Shown in pieces: positions 16,985-24,856 of a stretch of 26,862 bases of DNA. Every line of letters begins with the position of its first letter. The stretch's first letter is position 1. The DNA is from an uncultured Flavobacteriales bacterium (GTDB lineage Bacteria; Bacteroidota; Bacteroidia; Flavobacteriales; Crocinitomicaceae): NCBI GenBank assembly GCA_946479985.1, contig CAMLIF010000046.1, forward strand, positions 1-26,862, in the 5' to 3' direction. Made by a program: the position numbers and the translations under genes. The notes under the pieces were generated by a model. The model was not told where the DNA came from. It made no database searches and worked only from the letters and a program-made list of their open reading frames with translations.

Positions 16985-19900
16985 ATGGAAAAATTAGCAA
17001 ACGCACTCTTCTCGATGCGAGGAATGGCAGCAGGAATGATCATTTTCTTTGTTGCGATCGCAAAGGCAACTTTTATTGAATCGAGCGAGAATACTCAGGC
17101 CGCCAAAGTGTGGATTTACAATGCCCTTTGGTTTGAATTACTCCTGGTGTTCTTATCAATCAACCTGGTTGCTAACATTATGCGCTACAAAATGTGGCGC
17201 AGAGAGAAAGTGGCTGTCTTTGCTTTCCACATATCTTTCCTGATCATTATTCTTGGTGCGGCACTTACACGTTATGCAGGTTTTGAAGGAATGATGCATA
17301 TTCGTGAAGGCGAATCTACTAATCAAATCCTTGCTGCCGAACCGTATGTTTATATCAATGTGAACAATGGAAAATTGCAGTATCGCGATTCTGTAAAGAA
17401 ATTCATGGCCGAAGGTTACCCGAACAAAGTAAACTTCGAAGCTGCTTTCCCGGGAAGAAATCCGGTAACGGTTGAATACGTGGATTTTAAATCAAAACAC
17501 ATTGATTCATTGATTTATGATCCGAAGTCGAAATTAACTGCTTTGGACATTGTGGTTGACGGTATGCAGTCGAAAAAACTGATGCCGGAAGAAGATATGG
17601 ACCTGGGCGGAGTAGTGCTGAGCTATTCAAAAGCAAAAGTGGAAGGAATCAGCATTTTCAAGCAGGGCGATTCGCTGGTAATCAAATCAACACTTCCAAT
17701 GCAGTCTATTGCCATGTCGTCGCTTCAGAAATCGCAGCGTGAACCCGGTTCTCAAATAGCCGATTCTTTATACACAAGCATTTTACCGAATACCGTTTCT
17801 GTTTTGAAGCCGCGTACTTTATACCAGTTTGCAGGCCGGCAATTCGTATTCAAACAAGCACTTCCAAACATGCGCAAGGAAGTACTTCCTTCAGGATCAA
17901 AAAAGCGTGGTTCAGACTATTTGACCCTGCTGATCAAAGACGGTTCGAAATCGAAAACAATTACTCTTACCGGTGGAGTGGATGAAATCGGTCAAAACAA
18001 GATTTTCAGCTTCAACGGATTAAATTACGCATTGGCATACGGACGTCGTTACCGCGAAATTCCTTTTACAGTTGGCTGTGTTGATTTTCAATTGGAGCGC
18101 TATTCAGGATCCAATATGCCGGCTTCTTTTGCCAGTGATATTGTTATAGCAGACGCGAAGAACAATGTAAACCGCAAAAAACACTTGTATATGAACCACG
18201 TGGTTGATTATGCCGGTTACCGTTTTTTCCAATCGTCTTACGACGCAGAAGATGAAAAAGGAACTGTATTGAGTGTAAACTACGATTGGTGGGGAACAAA
18301 CGTAACCTACCTGGGATATTTATTAATGGCAATTGGTATGATACTGAGCATTACCGCACGCGGCGGCAGATTCAAGGAATTATTGGAAAAACTAAATAAG
18401 TCGAACTTAAAAACCGGGATGCTGCTTTTACCGATGCTTTTGGCTTCTGTAAGTTTTGCACAGGACACGGCAGCACATGATCATGACCACGATCACGACC
18501 ATTCGCATGAACATACCGCAAATCATAATGTAGTTCCTGAAAAACCTTCAAAACCTGTAGTTCGCTTTATTTCGGAGGAACATTCAGATGAACTGGCCTC
18601 ACTTCTGGTGCAGGATTTCAGCGGGCGAATTATTCCATTTCATACACTTTCAGATCAGTTACTTCGAAAACTTTACAGAGGAAACACTTATAAAGGACAC
18701 AATGCCGTACAAGTAATCCTGTCTATGCATTTGTACCAGGACTATTGGGTAGAAGAGAAGATCATCCAGGTTCCGACAGCGGTGCAGGAACAGTTGAAAC
18801 TTGGCAAGTACGCTTCCATGAAAGAACTTGCAGGAGACGATTTCGAGTTCAAATGGTCTAAAGAATACGAAACTGCATTGAATACTCCGGAAGTAAAACA
18901 GAACGAGTACCAGAAAAAACTGATCAAACTGGGCGAAAAATTCCAGGTATTTGCAGGAATTGCCTTTTTGCAGTATCTCAAGATCATCCCGTTGAAAGGA
19001 GAGAAAAACAATACCTGGTTTAATCCGATCGAAATAAGACCTAACGACTCCATCGGGTCGATGCTGGCAATTAAATACCTGAGCAAGATCGATTCATGCG
19101 AATTATTCCCGTCTAAATATCCGGAAGCTTCGGCTGCATTGCTTGACTTAAAAGCTTTACAACGCAGAAATTCCATTGCTTCCATTCTTCCTTCCGAAAC
19201 GCATGTAAAAGCTGAGATTTCCTACAACAAAATGCAGATCTTTAAGAATTCGGAATACTCGTATTTGGTGCTTGGTATTGTTTTATTGATCATTTTCTTC
19301 ATCAAGGTATTCATGACCGACTCTGAGAAAGTACTGAAACGCTTTTCCAGAATCCGCAAAGTCTTTGTGTTCCTCCTGGTGATCATTTTCCTTTATCACG
19401 GAACAGGAGTAGGCATGCGCTGGTACATTTCCGGACACGCTCCGTGGAGTAACGGTTACGAAGCAGTTGTTTTCATTGCGTGGGTTACCATGCTTACAGG
19501 ATTAATCTTCTCCCGCAGAAACGCAGGAATTCTGGCTGGAACAGCACTTCTTTCTTCTTTCATGATTCTGGTCACAGAAATGAATTTGCTCGATCCTCAG
19601 ATCACACCACTGCAGCCGGTACTTCAAAGTTATTGGCTAATGATTCACGTGGCAATCATTACCAGCTCTTATGGTTTCCTTGGACTAGCGTGTATTTTAG
19701 GAATCTTCAACACCATTTTGTTTGCTGCACGAAATACCAAAAACAGCGTGAGCACAACCAAAAACATCAACGAATTAACATACGTTTCCGAGTTAACAAT
19801 GACAATCGGAACATTCATGCTTACGATCGGAACCTTCTTAGGCGGAATCTGGGCAAATGAATCGTGGGGAAGATACTGGGGCTGGGACCCGAAAGAAACC

Positions 19901-20194
19901 TGGGCTTTGGTTTCCGTACTTGTTTACGCAATCATTCTGCATTTACGCTATATCCCGGGATTAAGCGGGAAATTTGTCTTTACAACCATGAGCATGTGGG
20001 GATACGCTGCCATTTTGTTTACATTCTTCGGTGTGAACTTCATTTTGGTAGGACTTCATTCTTATGCACAGGGTGACGGATCGGTTTCTTTACCGAACTT
20101 TGTATGGTATTCTATTCTTGCATTTGCTCTTTTAACTGTCTTTGCAGGGTTGAGAAACCGTTCATACAATAAGAAATTAAAAGCTTCATTATGA
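16985..20194 (+). CDS. ccsA: ResB-CcsA fusion cytochrome c synthase (system II)
   Basis: A 1069-residue membrane protein combining both halves of system II cytochrome c maturation, which carries heme across the membrane and attaches it to apocytochrome c. The N-terminal ResB-like part has three early membrane spans (about 13-33, 44-66, 76-94), a large periplasmic section and a span at ~441-461. A hydrophobic segment at ~479-493 ending in SFAQ looks like an embedded signal peptide, followed by a His/Asp run (498-510, HDHDHDHDHSHEH) and a periplasmic domain. The CcsA part has SGHAPWSNGYE, His888 in the 'SYWLMIHV' helix, the WWD-type motif YWGWDPKETW (964-973) and His1025 in 'ILVGLHSYA'; the two histidines are likely heme ligands. 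The stop overlaps the next ATG by 4 nt. Such fusions are usual in Bacteroidota. Confidence 0.92.
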   Translation: MEKLANALFSMRGMAAGMIIFFVAIAKATFIESSENTQAAKVWIYNALWFELLLVFLSINLVANIMRYKMWRREKVAVFAFHISFLIIILGAALTRYAGFEGMMHIREGESTNQILAAEPYVYINVNNGKLQYRDSVKKFMAEGYPNKVNFEAAFPGRNPVTVEYVDFKSKHIDSLIYDPKSKLTALDIVVDGMQSKKLMPEEDMDLGGVVLSYSKAKVEGISIFKQGDSLVIKSTLPMQSIAMSSLQKSQREPGSQIADSLYTSILPNTVSVLKPRTLYQFAGRQFVFKQALPNMRKEVLPSGSKKRGSDYLTLLIKDGSKSKTITLTGGVDEIGQNKIFSFNGLNYALAYGRRYREIPFTVGCVDFQLERYSGSNMPASFASDIVIADAKNNVNRKKHLYMNHVVDYAGYRFFQSSYDAEDEKGTVLSVNYDWWGTNVTYLGYLLMAIGMILSITARGGRFKELLEKLNKSNLKTGMLLLPMLLASVSFAQDTAAHDHDHDHDHSHEHTANHNVVPEKPSKPVVRFISEEHSDELASLLVQDFSGRIIPFHTLSDQLLRKLYRGNTYKGHNAVQVILSMHLYQDYWVEEKIIQVPTAVQEQLKLGKYASMKELAGDDFEFKWSKEYETALNTPEVKQNEYQKKLIKLGEKFQVFAGIAFLQYLKIIPLKGEKNNTWFNPIEIRPNDSIGSMLAIKYLSKIDSCELFPSKYPEASAALLDLKALQRRNSIASILPSETHVKAEISYNKMQIFKNSEYSYLVLGIVLLIIFFIKVFMTDSEKVLKRFSRIRKVFVFLLVIIFLYHGTGVGMRWYISGHAPWSNGYEAVVFIAWVTMLTGLIFSRRNAGILAGTALLSSFMILVTEMNLLDPQITPLQPVLQSYWLMIHVAIITSSYGFLGLACILGIFNTILFAARNTKNSVSTTKNINELTYVSELTMTIGTFMLTIGTFLGGIWANESWGRYWGWDPKETWALVSVLVYAIILHLRYIPGLSGKFVFTTMSMWGYAAILFTFFGVNFILVGLHSYAQGDGSVSLPNFVWYSILAFALLTVFAGLRNRSYNKKLKASL

Positions 20195-20652
20195 AACTAG
20201 CGGATATTCAAATCAACAGTTTGGAAGGAAGCCCGATCAATTGGTCGGATTACCTTGGGAAAAAGATCCTTTTTGTTAACGTGGCTTCTGAGTGTGGATT
20301 TACTCCACAATATGCTGAAATGCAAGGCTTGTACGAAGAGTTCAAAGACAAGAACTTTGTTCTGATCGGTGTTCCGTCTAATGATTTCGGAGGACAGGAA
20401 CCGGGAACCGCTGAACAAATCGGGGAATTTTGCACCAAACGATACGGTGTTACTTTTCCTTTAACTGAAAAAATTACAGTATTAGGCGATAACAAACATC
20501 CGCTTTACCAGTTTCTTACGGCTGTTAACGGACAGGAAGTTGAATGGAATTTCCAGAAGTTTGCAGTGAATGAAGCAGGGGAGGTAGTTGCCTCTTTTTC
20601 GCCCGGAACCACTCCATTCTCGGATGAAATTGTAAATTGGGTCGAAAAGTAA
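20191..20652 (+). CDS. Thioredoxin-dependent glutathione peroxidase (Cys type)
   Basis: A 153-residue cytosolic peroxidase that reduces hydroperoxides. Conserved sites: peroxidatic Cys35 in NVASECGFTPQ (Cys in place of Sec), Gln69 in GGQEPG, and Trp119-Asn120 in EWNFQKF, forming the usual catalytic tetrad. Cys81 in FCTKRYGVTFPL sits where the resolving Cys of atypical two-Cys GPx proteins lies, so thioredoxin rather than glutathione is the expected reductant; this agrees with a bacillithiol-type organism. The short length, lacking the tetramer loop, is normal for bacterial members. ATG overlaps the ccsA stop (ATGA), indicating translational coupling with ccsA. Confidence 0.95.
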   Translation: MKLADIQINSLEGSPINWSDYLGKKILFVNVASECGFTPQYAEMQGLYEEFKDKNFVLIGVPSNDFGGQEPGTAEQIGEFCTKRYGVTFPLTEKITVLGDNKHPLYQFLTAVNGQEVEWNFQKFAVNEAGEVVASFSPGTTPFSDEIVNWVEK

Positions 20653-20701
20653 TTCTCAAGGGTTTACAATTTAACTTTTTGAATTTGAAAACGATAGTTG
20701 T

Positions 20702-21418
20702 ATGATGGTTGATATTTTAGCAATTGGTGCACATCCTGATGATATAGAATTATCTGCCGCAGGAACTTTGCTGAAACATAAGGCAATGGGCAAAACGTTC
20801 GCTTTGGTTGATTTGACTGAAGGCGAGATGGGGACACGCGGAACAGTTGAAACACGTTACAAAGAAGCTGCTGACGCTGCCAGAATTCTGGGTGCAGAAA
20901 TGCGTGTAAACCTCCAAATGCGCGACGGATTTTTTGAAGAAACAGAGGAAAACCTGCTGAAGATTGTGGTTCAAATCAGGAGATTTAAACCCGCTATTGT
21001 TTTGGCAAATGCCATTGATGATCGTCACCCCGACCACGGAAGAGCTTCGCATTTAATTTCGAGAGCCTGTTTCCTTGCTGGATTACGTAAGATTGATACC
21101 ACTTTTGAAGGTGCTGCTCAGGAAGCACATCGCCCAACACATGTTTATCATTACATCCAGGACAGAATGATTGAGCCCGATTTTGTTGTAGATGTATCTG
21201 AATTTGCTGAACAGAAATTTGATTCGATCAAAGCATACAAAACCCAATTTTGGGACCCCACTTCAAAGGAACCGAAAACACCTATTTCCGGGGAAGAGTT
21301 CTTTGAATTCCTGCGCGGAAGAATGAGTGAATTCGGACGGAGAATGAATGTGAAGTACGCTGAAGGATTCAATGTAGAACGAACGATAGGTGTAGATTCC
21401 CTTTTCGATTTGAAGTAA
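20702..21418 (+). CDS. bshB1: Bacillithiol biosynthesis deacetylase BshB1
   Basis: A 238-residue member of the PIG-L/LmbE zinc deacetylase family. It removes the acetyl group from GlcNAc-malate to give GlcN-malate, the second step of bacillithiol synthesis. Zinc motif AHPDD (His11, Asp14) near the N-terminus and HPDHGRA (His112 as third ligand) are present, with the family segments TEGEMGTRG and FLAGLRKI. The C-terminal VERTIGVDSLFDL ending is typical of BshB1 rather than other PIG-L enzymes. Two adjacent ATG codons (20702, 20705) are both possible; the second gives the usual MxxDILAIGAHPDD spacing. It sits 49 nt after the glutathione peroxidase, so a thiol-redox grouping is plausible. Confidence 0.94.
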   Translation: MMVDILAIGAHPDDIELSAAGTLLKHKAMGKTFALVDLTEGEMGTRGTVETRYKEAADAARILGAEMRVNLQMRDGFFEETEENLLKIVVQIRRFKPAIVLANAIDDRHPDHGRASHLISRACFLAGLRKIDTTFEGAAQEAHRPTHVYHYIQDRMIEPDFVVDVSEFAEQKFDSIKAYKTQFWDPTSKEPKTPISGEEFFEFLRGRMSEFGRRMNVKYAEGFNVERTIGVDSLFDLK

Positions 21419-21423
21419 TATTT

Positions 21424-21537
21424 CCCGCTGATGAACGCAGATGAACGCTGAACAGCAAATCCATCTCTGAAAGATTCATCATCTGTGTTCTTAATTAACT
21501 CATCTAATATTTGGGCACGTCAGCGCCCGTCAGCGGG
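21424..21537. repeat. Imperfect extragenic palindrome (REP-like)
   Basis: Outer arms CCCGCTGA (21424-21431) and TCAGCGGG (21530-21537) are perfect reverse complements. Inside, GAACGCAGATGA (21433-21444) pairs with TCATCTGTGTTC (21479-21490) with one mismatch. A short direct repeat CGTCAGCG occurs twice at 21518-21536. The pattern CCCGCTGAT..CGCAGAT..ATCTG..CAGCGGG resembles intergenic palindromes common in Bacteroidota genomes (from memory, not searched). It lies just after bshB1 and could also act as a transcription end or RNA structure. Confidence 0.6.
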
Positions 21538-21549
21538 AGAAAAACCTTC

Positions 21550-21891
21550 GATTCGCGACTGATGACGACGCGTTGCAAAGTCGTGAAGATTGGCTCTAAA
21601 AACTTTTCTGTCCATTCTAAAACGATGAACACACACTCTAAACGCGTGGAGATCGATTCTAAAACTCTGAAGACGCATCCTAAAAAGTTAAAGATCGATC
21701 CTAAAAACTTTTCAATCGATTCTAAAACAATGAAGAAGCACTCTAAACTCGTGAAGATCGACTCTAAAAACTTTCCGATCGGTTCCAAAACGATGAAGAC
21801 GCACTCTAAACTCGTGAAGATCGATTCTAAAAACTTTTCAATCGATTCTAAAACGATGACGACTCACTCTAAAACCGTGAAGATCGGTTCT
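21550..21891 (+). repeat. Array of 16 tandem 21-bp units (63-bp super-period)
   Basis: A tandem array with a TCTAAA core every 21 bp. Read in plus frame 1 each unit gives a seven-residue [DHG]SKxxxx motif. Three unit types alternate: DSKNFSI, DSKTMKT and HSKLVKI, giving a 63-bp super-period, with one DSKNFSI-type unit missing between units 5 and 6. The plus frame is open from a TTG at 21511 (in-frame ATG 21562) to TAA 21892-21894, immediately at the array end; no convincing ribosome site is seen. The minus strand is also open over much of it as a Leu/Glu-rich heptad but has a stop near 21867. Whether it is translated is undecided. The rest of 21419-21927 is the palindrome above and short unassigned sequence. 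Confidence 0.9.
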
Positions 21892-21927
21892 TAAATCCTA
21901 TCCAAGAGGTAGATTGCTGTTACGGAT

Positions 21928-22299
21928 TTAATCATTCGTGCCTTCCATGGCGAGTTTCATAAAACGCTTTACTTCATCATTCACATCTTCCAATTGCAGC
22001 ATCCGGAAGTGATGATTGAACTGCTTCATTTCCGGGACTTGTGCGATCTTCTGGAAACAGAAATTATCTTCATGTGGTTCTTTGAAGATGAATACAGCAT
22101 GAAGAAAGTCCTTTCCCAGCTGGTTGACATAAACCACGCGTTTCTTTCCATTCCCGATTCCAATCATTGTTTTTGCCGGATGCAGCATAATCTCACCGAC
22201 ACTTTCAAATTCGGCAATGAAATGATGAAACAGATCTAAAGTATGCTGAGATTTCCCTGCCAGGAACTGATTTACCAGCGGATCAACTATTCGATTCAT
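21928..22299 (-). CDS. DUF5655-like small protein
   Basis: A 123-residue soluble protein. It has an N-terminal helix (DPLVNQFLAG..HTLDLFHHFIAEF), then short beta strands (IMLHPAKTMIGIG, KRVVYVNQLG, HAVFIFKEP), a 'FNHHFRM' segment and a C-terminal helix. This order resembles DUF5655 proteins, which are of unknown function, but the match is from memory. The ATG overlaps the stop of the AI-2E permease gene by 4 nt (22296-22299), so the two are translated together. It is the last gene of the minus-strand set. Confidence 0.7.
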   Translation of the reverse strand: MNRIVDPLVNQFLAGKSQHTLDLFHHFIAEFESVGEIMLHPAKTMIGIGNGKKRVVYVNQLGKDFLHAVFIFKEPHEDNFCFQKIAQVPEMKQFNHHFRMLQLEDVNDEVKRFMKLAMEGTND

Positions 22300-23372
22300 T
22301 TCTTTTTAGGTTTTTTCCTCCAGCCCGCGGTTACCGGAGCTTCGTCGCCAAGTAAATAGCCATACGGTTCGAATTGAGGAATAGCATCAAAGATGATTTT
22401 CAGCATGGCCGTAACCGGAATTGCAAGGAACATCCCCGGAACTCCTGCCAGCACGCCGCCAACAATCACCGAAACAATCGACGCAAGCGCATTTATACGC
22501 ACTTTTGAACCAACAATTCTTGGTAATAAAATGTTATTATCAATTAACTGAACTCCTGCAACTACGCCCAGTACATAGAATATACTTTGATAATCAGATG
22601 TTCCCGAAAGCGTGATCAGGCAGCAGAGGATGTTTGCCACCAGGATTCCAACATACGGGATCAAATTAAGGAGCGCTGTCATTAATCCGAGGAAAATGGC
22701 GTAGCGAATTCCGAAAACCCAAAAACCAAGGGAGGTGAGTGTTGCTACAACTGCAATTTCAATCAAAAGACCAATGATATAACTTCTCATAATAACCTTA
22801 ATGGAGTTCATTACATCTTTCAGGTTGTCAGTTTCACCCGTTTTCATGAGTTTCTTTAAGAATTCAACCAACAGCGTACGGTAAAATAAAAAGAGGAAAA
22901 TGTATATCGGAATCAGGATCAAATATGCAATAGCTCCTGTGAAAGCCCCCAGCGACTTAGCAGAAACAATTTCTGTTTTCATCAGGTTTTCCTTTACATA
23001 TTTCTGCTGCTGACTATTACTCATTCCAAATTTATCCTGAACCCAATCGTTCACTTGTTCCATTGATTTCATCAGGTGATCCTGCATTTGGGGCAAATCT
23101 TTCATAAAGGTTTTCAATTGAATCCCTAGTAAGAAGATCAGTACTGCAAATATCAGAACAGCTGCCAAAGTGGTAATACCCACCGATAAAATTTTCGGGA
23201 ACCGCCATTTGTTCTGCAGAAATGCATCAATTGGACGAACCAGAATTGCGATAATAAAGGCAAAGATGAGCGGGAAGAGAATAGAGTTTGCACAGTAAAT
23301 CACCGCGATAATTACAATGATCACCAGCAGTGTGAAAATCCGTTTTGAATGATTGGGTTGCGTAGTTACCAT
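22296..23372 (-). CDS. AI-2E family (UPF0118) membrane permease
   Basis: A 358-residue inner-membrane protein with about eight hydrophobic spans in the layout of the AI-2E/PerM family: two N-terminal spans ending in 'LVRPIDAFLQ', one long span, a soluble helical stretch (about 90-135), then a C-terminal bundle with the family segments 'LLNLIPYVGILVA', 'LLPRIVGSKVRINALASIVSVIVGG' (split here only by helix) and 'GVPGMFLAIPVTAMLKII'. The substrate is unknown; members have been tied to signal export and to sodium/proton exchange. A TATCTTTA sequence on the minus strand (23393-23386) 13 nt upstream resembles a -7 box with one mismatch. The terminator just upstream suggests its own promoter. Confidence 0.9.
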   Translation of the reverse strand: MVTTQPNHSKRIFTLLVIIVIIAVIYCANSILFPLIFAFIIAILVRPIDAFLQNKWRFPKILSVGITTLAAVLIFAVLIFLLGIQLKTFMKDLPQMQDHLMKSMEQVNDWVQDKFGMSNSQQQKYVKENLMKTEIVSAKSLGAFTGAIAYLILIPIYIFLFLFYRTLLVEFLKKLMKTGETDNLKDVMNSIKVIMRSYIIGLLIEIAVVATLTSLGFWVFGIRYAIFLGLMTALLNLIPYVGILVANILCCLITLSGTSDYQSIFYVLGVVAGVQLIDNNILLPRIVGSKVRINALASIVSVIVGGVLAGVPGMFLAIPVTAMLKIIFDAIPQFEPYGYLLGDEAPVTAGWRKKPKKK

Positions 23373-23418
23373 AAGCGCTTTTTTCTAAAGATAGGCAGAA
23401 CAACCGGCTGGTACACCC

Positions 23419-23440
23419 AAAAACCGTTAAAACTTAACGG
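23419..23440 (-). terminator. Rho-independent terminator of the CREST-like gene
   Basis: CCGTTAA (23424-23430) and TTAACGG (23434-23440) form a perfect 7-bp stem with a 3-nt loop. On the minus strand the stem is followed by TTTTT (23423-23419). It sits 17 nt after the stop of the minus-strand gene at 23458, separating that gene from the AI-2E permease gene. Confidence 0.7.
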
Positions 23441-23476
23441 GAAAAAAGAATACAGAACTACTGCGTTCTTTTTTCC
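23440..23476. other. A/T-rich hairpin overlapping the end of the CREST-like gene
   Basis: GGAAAAAAGAA (23440-23450) and TTCTTTTTTCC (23466-23476) are perfect 11-bp reverse complements around a 15-nt loop that holds the stop codon of the minus-strand gene at 23458. It abuts the terminator stem and could compete with it. Function is not known. Confidence 0.5.
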
Positions 23477-24177
23477 GTATTCCGAATCAGGTATCCACCC
23501 AGGAACCAGGCTCCGAAAGCCGTTGAAACATGCCAAAGCCAGTGAGTTCCCCATGGCATAAACGCAATGTAAACTTTCTCATCGGCAAAACGAAAACCCA
23601 GTGCCAGCGCAAAGAAAACAGTTGCGCTAAACAATAATCGCGCATGATTCAGGTGTGTTTTCCGGAGAAACCAGAAACACGGAATAAGCAGCATTGCACC
23701 ACGAACGACATATCCGGCAGAAATGCGGTCCTGACCGGCTAAAAAAAGCCTGGAAAGATATGTTAGACTGATGAATGCCAGAATAACGGGAGCGATCATC
23801 CATTTTTTCGGCAATACTTTCAGCCACATCCAGACGCTGATTCCTAAAACCAGCATTACAATTGGCAAAACATCCATTGCCAGCAGCCAGCCGGAAGAGC
23901 GAAATGCATGAAAGAATGTACTTCCTAATCCACCCAGAATCAGCATGGGAATGCAGAAATACACTAGAAACGCATTGTCGACATACTTACCGCGCAGTTT
24001 CCAAAGAAAATAAAATGCCGGAATAAGAAAGGTTAGTGACGAATATGCATTCCATGGTTCAACGATGAATTGCGACAAATCAGTTGTTTCGCGATAGACC
24101 GGTCCGTCATCGAAAGGAATAACAGGCATCTCTGCCGCATTGCGGGCCAGATGGAAAAGGAGAGAGAAGAAGTTCAT
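23458..24177 (-). CDS. CREST-superfamily (ceramidase-like) membrane hydrolase
   Basis: A 239-residue protein with about seven membrane spans. The spaced polar residues of the CREST superfamily (alkaline ceramidase, PAQR and relatives) are visible: Ser86 and His90 in GSTFFHAF, Asp102 in LLAMDVLP, and the His212-x3-His216 pair in THWLWH. These would bind a metal ion and cleave an amide or ester bond of a lipid in the membrane. An early WNAYSSLTF segment also matches ceramidase-like proteins. It starts 4 nt after the DUF4256 gene stop, so those two are probably co-transcribed. The natural substrate is unknown; many Bacteroidota make sphingolipids, which makes a ceramide-like substrate possible. 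Confidence 0.78.
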   Translation of the reverse strand: MNFFSLLFHLARNAAEMPVIPFDDGPVYRETTDLSQFIVEPWNAYSSLTFLIPAFYFLWKLRGKYVDNAFLVYFCIPMLILGGLGSTFFHAFRSSGWLLAMDVLPIVMLVLGISVWMWLKVLPKKWMIAPVILAFISLTYLSRLFLAGQDRISAGYVVRGAMLLIPCFWFLRKTHLNHARLLFSATVFFALALGFRFADEKVYIAFMPWGTHWLWHVSTAFGAWFLGGYLIRNTEKRTQ

Positions 24178-24181
24178 GATT

Positions 24182-24745
24182 TTAAAATTTCAAAGATCCT
24201 CTGAACCCGCGGGCTGCGTAATATGATTCGGCACCGTTGTGATATAGCCAGATCTCGTTGTAGCGACGATCACAGAAAACTGCTCCACCCAATTCGCGTA
24301 CTTCTTTCGGAGTTTTTACCCAGCTCGAAGTTTTCAAGTCGAATTTCCCGATTTTCTGCAAATCGCGGTATTCTATTTCGGTTAAGATCTCAATTCCCAT
24401 ATCAGCAGCCATTCCTAAAGCGCTGTCCTTTGGTTTGTGTTCTTTTCTTGATTCCAGGGCTTCGTGATCATAACAAACACTTCGGCGGCCTTTCGGGCTT
24501 TCAGGTGAACAGTCGAAGAACACGTATTCATCAGATTTTGAATCATAGGCAATTAAATCGGGTTCACCATCTGTTGCTTCCATTTCGTTCAGCGACCACA
24601 ATTTCTCCGGATTTGCTTCCAGCTTCGCTTGTACTTTCCCCCAATTCAGGCCGTTATGGCGCGTTCTGTTCTTTTCGAAACGCGTTTTCAGTACTTTTAA
24701 TAACTCTTCTTTTTCTTCCGGAGATAATGATTTTTTGCTGTTCAT
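24182..24745 (-). CDS. DUF4256 domain-containing protein
   Basis: A 187-residue soluble protein that matches the DUF4256 family over nearly its full length: LNEMEATDGEPDLIAYD, FFDCSPESPKGRRSVCYDHE, ALESRKEHKPKD, MAADMGIEILTE, GKFDLKTSSWVKTP, GGAVFCDRRYNEI and YHNGAESYYAARGFRG. The family is widespread, conserved and of unknown function; the invariant Asp/Cys/His/Arg residues hint at an enzyme, but no reaction is established. It is first in the minus-strand set and faces the WG-repeat gene across a 111-nt divergent gap. Confidence 0.9.
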   Translation of the reverse strand: MNSKKSLSPEEKEELLKVLKTRFEKNRTRHNGLNWGKVQAKLEANPEKLWSLNEMEATDGEPDLIAYDSKSDEYVFFDCSPESPKGRRSVCYDHEALESRKEHKPKDSALGMAADMGIEILTEIEYRDLQKIGKFDLKTSSWVKTPKEVRELGGAVFCDRRYNEIWLYHNGAESYYAARGFRGSLKF

Positions 24746-24796
24746 GTTCTATCTTTAAACGACAATTTAAACTTAACAATAAAGGAACTCATTTCC

Positions 24797-24809
24797 GCGT
24801 TTCAAACGC
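24797..24809. promoter_or_regulatory. Perfect 13-nt palindrome in divergent promoter gap
   Basis: GCGTTT-C-AAACGC lies midway between the divergently transcribed DUF4256 and WG-repeat genes. A second short palindrome GGGAA-TTT-TTCCC follows at 24820-24832. Such symmetry could be an operator for a dimeric regulator, but no regulator is nearby and no firm promoter boxes were found. Confidence 0.3.
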
Positions 24810-24856
24810 AAGAACTTTAAGGGAATTTTTCCCGGCACCAACAAATAACATCCTGA

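Noticed and set aside
21504..21788. Minus-strand Leu-rich heptad reading frame over the 21-bp array
   Set aside because: It covers only part of the array, is interrupted by a stop further upstream, and is an expected by-product of a repeat whose period is divisible by three.
21550..21891. CRISPR-like array
   Set aside because: Units are contiguous 21-bp repeats with no unique spacers, and no cas genes are present.
24768..24775. TAAGTTTA on the minus strand as a -7 box for DUF4256
   Set aside because: One mismatch to TAnnTTTG and the nearest TTTG is 27 nt away, longer than usual spacing; not strong enough to list.
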